DNA of 64,000 nt from [Clostridium] clostridioforme AGR2157 (GCF_000424325.1 NZ_KE384163.1:154797-218796); one strand, 5' to 3'; shown: positions 8,919-18,061, numbered from the stretch's first letter. Numbers and translations: made by a program. Notes: a model not told the origin generated them from the letters alone.

Positions 8919-9371
8919 CTACGTTTTAAGCTCAAGGGAAAGTTGGCCGAAATCATCGGGTTTGTCTTTTTGTTTGTCAAGTGACGTCACTTTTTTTGAT
9001 ATTTCGTTTTGGGTTTTGTTGTATTCTTCCTTGGCCCGTTTAAGGATGGCTGCCTGGCCTTCGCGGTATGTATTCTGGAACCAGTAAATGAGCAGGGATT
9101 CGTCTGAAGTCAGAAGCTTGGTGACAGATGCTCCTGCTTCATCCGGGCGAAGCGCAGCAGCAAGGGGCGTTTCCAACGGAATGTCGAAAATGGAATGGAC
9201 GGAAGTGCCAAGTGCCTTTGAAATGGACTCCATGTGCACCATCTTATCCTTCTGGTTTTCCCCGTTTATAATTCTTTTCAAGGTGCTGGCAGGTATGTGT
9301 GTCTCCTTTGATAAGGTTGCCTGGGTCATACCCTTTAAATTCATAAGTGCAATCAGTTTCTCGTTTCTCAC
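8919..9371 (-). CDS. XRE-family helix-turn-helix transcription regulator
   Basis: 150 residues. An N-terminal Cro/CI-type HTH spans about residues 4-58 (MTQATLSKETHIPASTLKRI is the helix-turn-helix). The C-terminal half is charged and helical (AILKRAKEEYNKTQNEISKK) and may oligomerise. Start is GTG at 9371 with GGGGA upstream. It is transcribed away from the polysaccharide deacetylase gene; the 388-base gap between them carries three copies of an 11-mer that may be its operator. Confidence 0.8.
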   Translation of the reverse strand: MRNEKLIALMNLKGMTQATLSKETHIPASTLKRIINGENQKDKMVHMESISKALGTSVHSIFDIPLETPLAAALRPDEAGASVTKLLTSDESLLIYWFQNTYREGQAAILKRAKEEYNKTQNEISKKVTSLDKQKDKPDDFGQLSLELKT

Positions 9372-9503
9372 AGTAAGTCCCCGTTTCCTGGTAATCCCAT
9401 ATTTTATCTATATCAAACCCCGATATAAACCATCAAATTCCTTTCATGGATAATTCTACCATATAAATTAAAATTCTTCAAGAAACGGCATTGATTTGAG
9501 GAC

Positions 9504-9570
9504 ATTTTTTCTCATGATATTTTTTCTCATATTCATTTTAGGAGATTTTGTACGGTACTATTTTTTCTCA
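9504..9570. repeat. Three copies of ATTTTTTCTCA in the XRE/deacetylase control region
   Basis: Exact copies at 9504-9514, 9519-9529 and 9560-9570 (spacings 15 and 41 bases). They fill the middle of the 9372-9759 gene-free stretch, otherwise AT-rich with no clear coding. Read on the minus strand each is TGAGAAAAAAT. They may be operators for the adjacent XRE regulator. Confidence 0.6.
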
Positions 9571-9759
9571 CGTCATTTCGCGCAGTTGTGACGGCTGATA
9601 TCTTTTTGATAGTGGTATCTATTCCTATACGTTTATTGAGTTATTGTGACATATTCTTTCAATTTCTTTAAATCCATGGACAGCACTACTTAATTTGTTT
9701 ACAATAAACAGGCTGGTCAAAGGCTGGCTGCATTTAAAATACACAGGAGACCAGAATTT

Positions 9760-10818
9760 ATGTCAAAGGATACCAAAATGAAGAAACGAATCAGTAAGAC
9801 CAGACAGGCAAAGATGCGGGAGAAGGAATTAAAGTCTACCCTGAAGTTTGGTGTGAAGCTGGTTTTGATTCTGGCAGTTGTGATTGGGTGTGCACAGCTG
9901 TTTTTTTATGGAAAGAATGTGGTGGCGGGCAGGAGCAATGGTCCCGCTGTCCGGATAGCAGCAAAAAACAGCGAAGCAAGGAATAATCAGTCGGATTCAA
10001 TCAAAACAGGAGAACAGGGAAATGTCTTGGGGCCGTCTCTGTCTGATTCTGAAAAAGGCCGGCAGCAGACACCGGAGACCATTGCGCCTTTTGCAGAATC
10101 CAGTGATGGGCCGGGAAACGTGGTGCAGGCCGCCCCGCCCTCCAGTGATGCGTCCTTAGACCCGGCAGGCGGCAAAAATGAGCTGTTCCCTGTTTCCGGG
10201 CCTGCTGACGCCTCTAAGCCCATGATAGCATTTACCTTTGACGACGGCCCTTATTACAGCGTGGATATAAGAATCCTGGACACACTTCAGGCTTACGGGG
10301 GCAGGGCTACCTTTTTTATAGTAGGAAGCCGCGTCAATGACTACAAGGATACCCTTAAGAGAATCCGGGATTCCGGGTCCGAGATAGGAAACCATACATT
10401 CAACCATAAGAATCTGGAAAAGATTTCTCCGGAAGAAGTGGCTTCTCAGATTGAGATGACCAACGATGCGGTGGAGGCTGTAACAGGTTTTCGGCCAAAA
10501 CTGGTGCGTGTCCCCTATGGCGCCTTTAAGAGCCAGGTGCCTGGTCTGGTATCCTACCCCATGATTCAGTGGAATATCGATACGCAGGACTGGTCCAGTA
10601 AGGACAAGGATGCCATTGCCGCATCTGTGCTCTCCCAGGCAAGGGATGGAAGTATTGTGCTGATGCACGACCTTTATCCAGCCACGGCCGAGGCCTTTGA
10701 GACGGTCATCCCCCTGCTGGCTGCCCAGGGATACCAGTTTGTTACGGTCAGCGAGATGTATGCGGCCAAAGGGGTGCCGTTGGAGGCAGGGCAGGTTTAT
10801 TTTAGTATCCCTAATTAA
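9760..10818 (+). CDS. Membrane-anchored polysaccharide deacetylase (CE4, NodB homology)
   Basis: 352 residues: basic N-terminus, one membrane helix (about 30-50), a Ser/Gly/Pro linker to about 150, then a CE4 domain facing outside. All five CE4 motifs are present: TFDDGP (D161/D162), HTFNH (H212, H216), RVPYG, IDTQDW and IVLMHD, so the metal triad Asp-His-His and the catalytic residues are intact. It should remove N-acetyl groups from peptidoglycan or another envelope glycan. Start ATG at 9760 with GGAGA 11 bases upstream. It converges with the helicase gene, only 23 bases away. Confidence 0.93.
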   Translation: MSKDTKMKKRISKTRQAKMREKELKSTLKFGVKLVLILAVVIGCAQLFFYGKNVVAGRSNGPAVRIAAKNSEARNNQSDSIKTGEQGNVLGPSLSDSEKGRQQTPETIAPFAESSDGPGNVVQAAPPSSDASLDPAGGKNELFPVSGPADASKPMIAFTFDDGPYYSVDIRILDTLQAYGGRATFFIVGSRVNDYKDTLKRIRDSGSEIGNHTFNHKNLEKISPEEVASQIEMTNDAVEAVTGFRPKLVRVPYGAFKSQVPGLVSYPMIQWNIDTQDWSSKDKDAIAASVLSQARDGSIVLMHDLYPATAEAFETVIPLLAAQGYQFVTVSEMYAAKGVPLEAGQVYFSIPN

Positions 10819-10841
10819 CAGGGCAGGCAAATATATTTAAG

Positions 10842-12386
10842 TTATCTGGCAATCTGCTTCATACAAATCCAGTAATTCCTTTCAGCGATTGTCTTTGACA
10901 ACTGGATTTTTACAGTACAGTATGCCCTGCCCATGAGCCAGTCCGGCCCTACGATGCCGCGTTCAAAACAGCCTGCTGCCTCGGACAAAAGCGAGACGTC
11001 CGGTTTCGCCCGCCTGAATCGCTGCATGGCAGTTCGGACCTGCCTTTCGTAGGCAGGGTGTGAAAACGTATCATTTTCCCAATGGTAGGACAGCTCACAG
11101 ACCGCGGATGTCTGGGATTCTACGGGAAAATAGGAGGCCTCCTCGGAGGACTCCGCAATATATAGATAGTATAGACTGGCAATCTCTTTCCCCTCGTGCC
11201 GCCGCAGGATACGGCCCAGGCGCTGAATCCGCTGCCGGTTGACCGACGCTGAGGACATGACGATTCCGACGCTGGCGGACGGCACATCAAAGCCCTCGTC
11301 CAGAGCGCGGCAGCTGATGAGAATACGCACTTCGCCGTCACGAAAACGTTCCAGAGCAAGCTTTCTTGCACTGGGATCCATAGCGGAATGGCAGCGCGCG
11401 GCCTGGTTGGGATAGAGACGGTCCAGCTTCTCATACAGGATATCGGCCTGCTTAATCCGCTCACCGAAAATAATAATCTTTGCGCTTTTATCTAAAAGTC
11501 CTATGAGCTTTATGACACACTGAAGACGGGACATGGCTTCGCTGGTAAGATTTTTGCGTTTGTGAGACGAGTTTAAGTATGACCGGGCTAAATATGCGTA
11601 GTCCCCTTTTTCATTAGCAATCTGGCAGAGCCTGCGGAAAAAGGCGGAGCGGTTCAGCCCTTTTAAGCTTGGGTAATGGGAGATTAGCTTAAGGAACATT
11701 TTCCTCATATTGCCGCTCAGCTCCTCATACTCCGCTTTTTCCTGAGGGGTAAAAGAAAGCGCGATATGAAAGGCGGCGTAAGGGCAAAGCGTCTCATCTT
11801 CTTCTGCCTCTTTAAGTCCATACCGGAAGATCTCCGGGCCCAGGGCGGGAATGAGAACGGACGCGTTTTCTGGCCGGTTTAGCCCGGGCGTGGCGGACAG
11901 CCCCAGAGATGCATACTGCTCAGGGCAATTTTTAGTAAAGGGAAGGAAGTCAAATATCTTTCGATTTTCGTCTCCGGTATAGCGGTGGCATTCATCTGCG
12001 ATTAAAAAAACCGTGAATCCCTCTTCAAGATCCCTGACAATATGGCGGGCAAGAGAATAACGGGCGGAATTGATTACGTAAATCATAAACAGACGGTCCG
12101 GTGTGTCTCTTTGGCCGCTGTAATAGAAACCAATGTCCTGGCGGGATACGGTCCCGTCAAAAAAATTCCGTATGGCAGCACCCCACTGCGCCAGCAAAGA
12201 TGCAGTGGGAACCACTATTTTAATCCTGAGATCAGACACGGCTGTCTGCTCTCTAAGCAGCTCTCCGGCGGCTAAGGCCAGATACGTCTTTCCCGCTCCT
12301 GTAACAACATTGACGATTCCATGGCAGTGCTTTTTCTTCCATTCTTTTAAGCACTTCTCCTGCCAGAGATATAACTGATATTCCAT
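10842..12386 (-). CDS. Superfamily 2 DEAD/DEAH-type helicase
   Basis: 514 residues. Motif I is NVVTGAGKTYLA, motif II IADECHRY (DECH box), LSATPG is motif III, and the C-terminal RecA fold has FGERIKQADILYEKL, SCRALDEGFDVPS and motif VI QRIQRLGRILRR. The layout (short N-terminal Q-tip YQLYLWQEKCLKEW, compact lobes, about 60-residue C-terminal tail) is that of SSL2/COG1061 helicases seen in phage-defence loci. ATG at 12386 has AGGAGG 8 bases upstream; the reading back to 12485 has none. It diverges from the ATPase operon at 12568, sharing a 181-base control region, and is probably one functional unit with it. Confidence 0.88.
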   Translation of the reverse strand: MEYQLYLWQEKCLKEWKKKHCHGIVNVVTGAGKTYLALAAGELLREQTAVSDLRIKIVVPTASLLAQWGAAIRNFFDGTVSRQDIGFYYSGQRDTPDRLFMIYVINSARYSLARHIVRDLEEGFTVFLIADECHRYTGDENRKIFDFLPFTKNCPEQYASLGLSATPGLNRPENASVLIPALGPEIFRYGLKEAEEDETLCPYAAFHIALSFTPQEKAEYEELSGNMRKMFLKLISHYPSLKGLNRSAFFRRLCQIANEKGDYAYLARSYLNSSHKRKNLTSEAMSRLQCVIKLIGLLDKSAKIIIFGERIKQADILYEKLDRLYPNQAARCHSAMDPSARKLALERFRDGEVRILISCRALDEGFDVPSASVGIVMSSASVNRQRIQRLGRILRRHEGKEIASLYYLYIAESSEEASYFPVESQTSAVCELSYHWENDTFSHPAYERQVRTAMQRFRRAKPDVSLLSEAAGCFERGIVGPDWLMGRAYCTVKIQLSKTIAERNYWICMKQIAR

Positions 12387-12493
12387 AAAAGCCTCCTGTA
12401 GGGCGGCTGCCGCTTTTGTTATTATGGCCGCATTATAAGTGCCTATAGTATACCATATCCAACCACAGCGGACATCACATTTCACATATAATA

Positions 12494-12522
12494 TTGTAAA
12501 ATTCGCATTTTTCTAGTATACT
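12494..12522 (+). promoter_or_regulatory. Promoter of the coiled-coil/ATPase operon
   Basis: TTGTAA (12494-12499), 17-base spacer, TATACT (12517-12522), 45 bases upstream of the ATG at 12568. On the opposite strand of the same 181-base gap a TATAAT (12432-12437 read on the minus strand) may serve the helicase, with a weaker -35. Confidence 0.65.
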
Positions 12523-12567
12523 GGACTGAGAAAAACAACAGTCACACAGACGGTAAGGAAGGGACAT

Positions 12568-13335
12568 ATGAATTACGAAGAATTATACAGCGAATATCAG
12601 GTTTTAGAGAAAGAAATGAAGGACAAGATCAATGGGGTTCAGAAGCTTCATAAAATGATTGCCAAAGAAATGGAGAACGGGGATTTAAAGAGTTTTCGCC
12701 GCGACATCGCACTTCTGGAGTCAGCGGTGGCTGAGGAAGCCCGCGTTTTGAGCGCTATGAAGGAACTGGAAGCAGGCTTTAACTCCCGGGAATATTTTGG
12801 GGATGGTGAATTTGCAGCCCAGATGCTGGAGGCCTGCGGGGAACTGGGCGTGGATGTGAAAGGCGAGTTCCCTGTCTATGAGATGTTTCCCTATAGGGTG
12901 AAAATCGACGCGGAGAACCAGGATCTCTATCTGGACCGGAAGAAGGTACAGTGTATGCGTCCTAAGAGCTTTGCCAGGCAGGTAAAGGCCGGACAGGACA
13001 AGCTGATGAAGGCGTCCTTTAACGCCCTTACATTTGCCAATGAACTGGCTGATGTCTATGACCTGGCGCTTCTGAAATTGAAAAGGCAGCCCGAAGCTGA
13101 TATTTACCTGACTAATTTGTATAAATTCCTGGCGCCTATGGGAAGATTCCGCAGAGACTATGACCAGCAGAGCTATGCCTTTGATTTAGCCAGACTTTAC
13201 GGCTCCGGAATTAAGGAAATTAAAGACGGGCGGAGAATCCAGTTCGGCCCCAGCCGTGAGGGAAATAAAGCAATCCGAATTTTGGACAGCCAGGGACGGG
13301 AAGAGTACCTGTCAACGATCCGCTTTTTCCGGTAA
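12568..13335 (+). CDS. Unknown protein with N-terminal coiled coil, partner of BrxD-like ATPases
   Basis: 255 residues, cytoplasmic. Residues 1-70 are strongly helical with heptad-like Leu/Ile spacing (EKEMKDKINGVQKLHKMIAK and following), predicting a coiled coil. The C-terminal part contains basic and aromatic clusters and ends with RRIQFGPSREGNKAIRIL. I recognise no catalytic motif and no nuclease or methylase signature. It is first in an operon with two P-loop ATPases (33 bases to the next gene), the position that a TerB-type or adaptor protein holds in related ATPase/helicase loci. Function unknown. Confidence 0.7.
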   Translation: MNYEELYSEYQVLEKEMKDKINGVQKLHKMIAKEMENGDLKSFRRDIALLESAVAEEARVLSAMKELEAGFNSREYFGDGEFAAQMLEACGELGVDVKGEFPVYEMFPYRVKIDAENQDLYLDRKKVQCMRPKSFARQVKAGQDKLMKASFNALTFANELADVYDLALLKLKRQPEADIYLTNLYKFLAPMGRFRRDYDQQSYAFDLARLYGSGIKEIKDGRRIQFGPSREGNKAIRILDSQGREEYLSTIRFFR

Positions 13336-13368
13336 AAGACGTTTTATTTTCAATAAGGAGAAAACCGT

Positions 13369-14634
13369 ATGACGGACGAATACAGAATGACCGGATTAGA
13401 ACCGGAAACTCCGGCTGACCGGCTTGGGTTTGAAAAGAAACGATTATCCGCGGGAGAGGCGCCGGATGATACCGAACTTCTTCGCCAGCTGTCAGCAGGC
13501 ATGAATTTCATTACCGATTTTTGGCAGAAGCACTATCTTGAAGAGTATATACGGGAAGGCGGAAGCAAAATCAAGTTCGTAACCGGCAGGCCCGGAAGCG
13601 GGAAAAGCCACCTGCTTAAATATACAGCCATGACAGCCAGGGAGAAAGGTTACGTGACAGCGGGATTTTCCGCCCGTGATATCTGGATTCACGATTTTAA
13701 GGAGATTTACATTCAGGCGCTTTGCCAGACTGACATTCTGGACTGCTTAAGGCGCTGCGGCATACAGATTATTAAGAATCTGGGCTTTACCCCGGAGGAG
13801 ATACCAAAAGGGCTGACCTTTATGGATTATTTGTCCCAGAACGATTTGGGGGACGCCATCACGCGCAGGGAGATCCGCCTTCAGCTTAAGTCCATGTTTT
13901 TGGAGAATCCATTGATCGATAATAATTTCGCGCTGGCCTGCAGTTTGCTGACCGGCGGGATTTTAGGCCATCCTTTTCTGGAAGACCAGAACCGGCAGAT
14001 GCTGTTATCCTGGCTGGAGGGGGACAAAAGCTTAAAGCTTTCCTCCATACGGAGTCTCGGCCTTTCGCCTGTCCGCATTACAAAATACAACGCCAGGCAC
14101 ATGCTCCGGTCACTGGCCGAGGTAATCCGCATGGCGGGGTATTCAGGGCTGTTCATTACCGTGGATAATTTGGAGATTCTGTTGAGCCGTTCCAGCTTAG
14201 ACCCTGTCCACTATACAAAGCTGAAACGGGAAGATACATATGAAAGCATCCGGCAGCTGATTGATGACATTGACAGCATGAAGAACATTATGTTTGTATT
14301 TGCCTTTGAACGGGAACTTCTGGATCATGACAGCGCCGGACTTAAATCTTATCAGGCGCTGTGGATGCGAATTCAGAATGAAGTGGTGGGCGAACATTTT
14401 AACCGATTTGCCGATATCGTGGATTTAGACCGCCTGGCGGCGGAGGTGTATACGCCGCAGATCCTGATGGAGATGTCAAGGAAGCTGGCCGACACCTACA
14501 CGCGGCTTGGAGACACCGCCCGTCCCATCAGCCTGGAGACATGTAAGGCCCTGATAAGTCGGGCTAAGAACGGTAGTGTTTCCCTGCCGAGGCTGGTGAA
14601 CATGGCAACGCTGGGAGGTGAAGATAATGTTTGA
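13369..14634 (+). CDS. BrxD/DUF2791-like P-loop ATPase, first copy
   Basis: 421 residues. Walker A is TGRPGSGKSH (about residues 72-81) and Walker B GLFITVDNLEIL (about 263-274), where Asp is followed by Asn instead of the usual Glu. The layout, with a long helical insert between the Walkers and a post-B MKNIMFVFAFEREL sensor strand, matches the BREX-system ATP-binding (BrxD, PF10923-like) family. AAGGAG precedes the ATG by 8 bases. The stop overlaps the next gene's start by 8 bases, so the two ATPases are probably made in a fixed ratio and may form a hetero-oligomer. Confidence 0.78.
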   Translation: MTDEYRMTGLEPETPADRLGFEKKRLSAGEAPDDTELLRQLSAGMNFITDFWQKHYLEEYIREGGSKIKFVTGRPGSGKSHLLKYTAMTAREKGYVTAGFSARDIWIHDFKEIYIQALCQTDILDCLRRCGIQIIKNLGFTPEEIPKGLTFMDYLSQNDLGDAITRREIRLQLKSMFLENPLIDNNFALACSLLTGGILGHPFLEDQNRQMLLSWLEGDKSLKLSSIRSLGLSPVRITKYNARHMLRSLAEVIRMAGYSGLFITVDNLEILLSRSSLDPVHYTKLKREDTYESIRQLIDDIDSMKNIMFVFAFERELLDHDSAGLKSYQALWMRIQNEVVGEHFNRFADIVDLDRLAAEVYTPQILMEMSRKLADTYTRLGDTARPISLETCKALISRAKNGSVSLPRLVNMATLGGEDNV

Positions 14635-15826
14635 TTTTGAAGCGCGGCATGTAATAGAGGCTCTGCGTTCAGGAATTCCATCCCGGGCGGTGGGGCAGTA
14701 TTTCTCAGAAGCACGGCCTGGAATTATGAAGGAGATATCCGGCCATTTAGATGAGACCTGTGAGACGGGAAAATCCAAGGGAATGATAATAGCGGGTAAA
14801 TATGGGGAGGGAAAGACCCATCTTTTAAACACTGTTTTCAGCATGGCCCATTCCAACAATATGGTGGTATCGTACCTCTCTCTGAGCAAGGAAACGCCCT
14901 TTGACAAATTATACCTGGTCTATCAGAAGCTGGTAAACAATACCTTTCTTCCAAAGCGTGTGCAGCCCGGTTTTACACAGATTTTAGAGAAGATGACTCC
15001 GGGAAGTCCGGCTGCTAATGAGCTTTTGCTCTATGCGGCCAAACATTTGGAGACAGACAAACTTTATTATCTGCTGCGGGCCTATTTAAACACAGAAGAT
15101 CTGGATGAGAAGTTCATGCTTCAGGCGGACCTGGAAGGTGATTTTATAGCAAACGTGCTGCTCAAGCAGATATACAGGCGTATTTATAATGAGCGGGTGA
15201 AATATAATGTCAATTTCAGCAAAACAAAGCACTGTAGAGACTATTTTTCCTTTTTGAGCCGTCTTTTCCGTCTGATGGGATATAATGGCTGGGTCATTCT
15301 GATTGATGAGACGGAGCTGATCGGCCGCTTAAGCAAGAAAGCCCGGCTGAACGCGTATCGGAATATGGCCCAGTTCCTGCTCCCTGATGAGCGGCTGGAA
15401 GGAATCTATACCCTGTTCGCACTTGGCGCTTCCTATACGGAGGACGTCATAGAGACGAAGCATGATTATGAGAACCTGGAAGAAATTTATCCTGAGCAGC
15501 AGGAACCGGTTCGGACTGTCTTAAATCTGATTACCAGGGCCCAGCAGCTGGCCCCACTGACAGACAGTGAGATTCGGGAGGTCTTAAAAAAGATTCAGGT
15601 GTTCCACGGCCGGGCTTATGACTGGAATCCAAATATCTCCATGGGTACCATTCTGGCGGCCACTCAGTCAGGCGGTTATCTTCTGCGTACAAAACTGCGC
15701 GCCGCCATCGAGCTGTTAGATCAGCTGTACCAGTACGGAGAGGCGGGAAACACACGGATCAATGAGCTGGGTCAGGAAACCTTTGAGGAAGATGTGCCGT
15801 CTCTGGAGGAGTTTGACAGCCATTAG
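14627..15826 (+). CDS. BrxD/DUF2791-like P-loop ATPase, second copy
   Basis: 399 residues. Walker A AGKYGEGKTH (about 47-56) and a full Walker B VILIDETELIGR with the catalytic Glu, followed by a FALGAS sensor strand: a BREX-type ATP-binding protein. Unlike its upstream neighbour it keeps the Asp-Glu pair, so it is the better candidate for the hydrolytic subunit. ATG at 14627 follows GGGAGG by 8 bases; a GTG at 14618 overlaps that site and is less likely. It is last in the operon and ends before a strong terminator. Confidence 0.8.
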   Translation: MFDFEARHVIEALRSGIPSRAVGQYFSEARPGIMKEISGHLDETCETGKSKGMIIAGKYGEGKTHLLNTVFSMAHSNNMVVSYLSLSKETPFDKLYLVYQKLVNNTFLPKRVQPGFTQILEKMTPGSPAANELLLYAAKHLETDKLYYLLRAYLNTEDLDEKFMLQADLEGDFIANVLLKQIYRRIYNERVKYNVNFSKTKHCRDYFSFLSRLFRLMGYNGWVILIDETELIGRLSKKARLNAYRNMAQFLLPDERLEGIYTLFALGASYTEDVIETKHDYENLEEIYPEQQEPVRTVLNLITRAQQLAPLTDSEIREVLKKIQVFHGRAYDWNPNISMGTILAATQSGGYLLRTKLRAAIELLDQLYQYGEAGNTRINELGQETFEEDVPSLEEFDSH

Positions 15827-15875
15827 TTCAGAATATCCTGATTGCAGATATGCAGAACGGATACCTGGAGTTAAG

Positions 15876-15916
15876 AATAAGCGGTTGCAGGCTGAAAAAG
15901 GCGGCAGCCGCTTATT
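15876..15916 (+). terminator. Terminator of the ATPase operon
   Basis: A 13-bp stem (15876-15888 with 15904-15916, one G-U pair) followed by a T-rich tail, 50 bases after the ATPase stop codon. Confidence 0.75.
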
Positions 15917-15963
15917 TTATATGTGAAGAAAGCTCCTTCACAAGAAGGAGATTCCCTGGTGCT

Positions 15964-16059
15964 TTATTTTAAAATAATCCCCTTTGAGTTCTGCTGTTTC
16001 CGATAGGAGCTGGGCGACATCTTCATCAGCCGCTTAAAGGCCTTTGAGAAGATGGCGGG
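15964..16059 (-). pseudogene. C-terminal remnant of an AraC-family regulator
   Basis: On the minus strand 16059-15964 encodes AIFSKAFKRLMKMSPSSYRK and a short tail ending at TAA (15964-15966). This is the last helix-turn-helix of an AraC regulator. Coding breaks off at about 16058-16062, exactly where alpha-galactosidase coding begins on the other strand. In intact loci the regulator and a GH36 gene are divergent; here both 5' ends and the promoter region are gone. Confidence 0.75.
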
Positions 16060-17410
16060 ACGGAGGCAGTGATTGTCTTCTCTGAAGACGGATTAAACGG
16101 AATGAGCCAGACCTTCCACAAGCTGTACCGTCAAAGGCTGGCAAGGGGATACTGGAGAGATCGGGAGCGCCCGATTCTAATCAACAACTGGGAGGCAACT
16201 TATTTTGACTTCAACGAGGATTCCATCGTGGAAATTGCAAAGACGGCGAAGAAGGCCGGTATTGAGATGTTTGTACTGGATGACGGCTGGTATGGGACGA
16301 GGAATGACGACAGGCAGGGCCTGGGAGACTGGTCTGCCAATCTAAATAAGCTGGAGCACGGAATAGCAGGTTTATCCAGACGAATCGAGGAAGAGTGCCA
16401 GATGAAATTTGGTCTCTGGTTCGAGCCGGAGATGGTCAATGAGAACAGCAATCTGTTCCGCAGCCACCCAGATTACCGGATTGAAACACCGGGCCGCAGG
16501 GTTTCCCATGGAAGATACCACAAGAAAAGAGGTGGTGGACTGCATCTACAGCCAGATGGAGAACCTTTTGGTGAATTCCAGGGTATCCTATATCAAATGG
16601 GATATGAACCGGAGCATCACTGAGTGCTTCAGCAGCGGCTGGCCGGCAGAGCAGCAGGGGGAAATTTTCCACCGGTATATCCTGGGTGTGTATGATTTGT
16701 ATGACAGGCTTACAAAACGGTTTCCTGAAATCTTATTTGAGTCCTGTGCCAGTGGCGGCGGGAGATTTGACCCAGGCATGCTTTACTATGCGCCGCAGAC
16801 CTGGACGAGCGATAACAGCGATGCCGTGGAGCGTATCCGGATTCAGTACGGAACCAGCATGGTGTATCCCTTAAGCAGCATGGGTGCCCATGTGTCTGTC
16901 ACTCCGAACCACCAGATGTTCAGAAACACACCGTTGGCAACCAGGGCAAATGTGGCATATTTTGGTGTCTTTGGCTACGAATTAGACATTAATAAGCTGT
17001 CTGAAGAGGAACAGGAAGAAATCAAACAGCAGATTTCATTTGTAAAGAAGTACAGAAAGCTGATTTACCAGGGGACGTTCTACCGCCTGCTCAGTCTCTT
17101 TGAAGGAAACATGGCAGCATGGATGGTTGTCTCTGATGATAGGAAAGACGCAGTCATGGGTTATTATAAAATTTTAAATGACGTGATTTGTCCCTACAGA
17201 AGGTTAAAGCTCCGCGGTCTGGACGCCGGCATGGATTATGTGATAGAGGGAAGAAACGGCTCCTATTCAGGAAAAGAACTGATGAATGCAGGGCTAATCA
17301 CCACCGATGCGTCTGCTGGTCAGGTGCTGGACGGCGGCGAGACGTGTACGGATTTCTGGTCTAAGATTTATGTGCTGCATGGAACAAAGAGGGAAGAACA
17401 AGTATTATGA
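16060..17410 (+). pseudogene. GH36 alpha-galactosidase, N-terminally truncated and frameshifted
   Basis: Coding starts abruptly at 16060 with TEAVIVFSEDGLNGMSQTFH, which corresponds to the region just before the catalytic barrel of a roughly 730-residue GH36 enzyme, so about 300 N-terminal residues are missing. PILINNWEATYFDFN and FVLDDGWYG follow. Near 16515 the frame changes: VSHGRY in the first frame continues as TTRKEVVDCIYSQMENLL in the second, with about 5-6 residues lost, a deletion of 3n+2 bases. The nucleophile motif YIKWDMNR and the acid/base motif SDNSDAVERI survive in the second frame. It has no ribosome site. Not expected to make an active enzyme. Confidence 0.85.
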
Positions 17411-18045
17411 ATGTAGAAAAAAAGAGACGTTTGGCAGCCAGGACAGAAATGATGCTTATCGGAAACCTTCTGATGGGAACGGCGGTGGGTTTCCTCAGAA
17501 TGTCCAGGTTCGGTACGGATCCTTTTACGTGCATGAATCTTGGCGTTAGCGGTACCCTGCGGATTCAATTCGGAACCTATCAGCTATTAGTGAACGTTCT
17601 TCTCTTCCTGCTGGTCCTTGTGAAGGCAAAAGACTGCATCGGGGCTGGGACGATTGTCAATATGGCCGGGATTGGTTATATAGCGGACATCATAGTTGTG
17701 ATGCTTACAAAAGCGGTAGGAGATGTCGCCCTCCTGCCCATGGCGGTTCGCGTCATGATGATGGCTGGGGCAGTGGTGCTTTGCTCCTTCGCAGCGGCTA
17801 TGTATATGGAGGCCAACATGGGAATCGCTGTCTATGACGCGCTGGCCGTTATCATAGAGAGAAAAACCGGCGGGAAAATCCCCTTTAAAATTGCCAGAGT
17901 TGCCACAGACTTTGTCTGCGTCATTGTGGGCTTCGCTTTTGGAAGTATTGTAGGGGCTGCCACCGTGATTACTGCCGCTTTTATGGGGCCGCTAATCCAA
18001 TGGTTCCAGAAGAATTGGATAAAAAAGGTGATAGAGAAAGTTTAG
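17407..18045 (+). CDS. YczE/YyaS/YitT-type integral membrane protein
   Basis: 212 residues with about five hydrophobic helices. The N-terminal ARTEMMLIGNLLMGTAVGFL followed by RFGTDPFTCMNLG matches the YczE/YyaS family of membrane proteins of unknown function. The ATG overlaps the end of the broken alpha-galactosidase by 4 bases, so in the intact ancestor it was the next cistron of that operon. Whether it is still transcribed depends on readthrough, because the ancestral promoter upstream of GH36 has been deleted. Confidence 0.75.
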   Translation: MNVEKKRRLAARTEMMLIGNLLMGTAVGFLRMSRFGTDPFTCMNLGVSGTLRIQFGTYQLLVNVLLFLLVLVKAKDCIGAGTIVNMAGIGYIADIIVVMLTKAVGDVALLPMAVRVMMMAGAVVLCSFAAAMYMEANMGIAVYDALAVIIERKTGGKIPFKIARVATDFVCVIVGFAFGSIVGAATVITAAFMGPLIQWFQKNWIKKVIEKV

Positions 18046-18061
18046 ATACGTATCCTCAATT

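Noticed and set aside
9504-9570. Possible CRISPR-like array
   Set aside because: Only three 11-base units with unequal spacing and no cas genes; better read as operator repeats.
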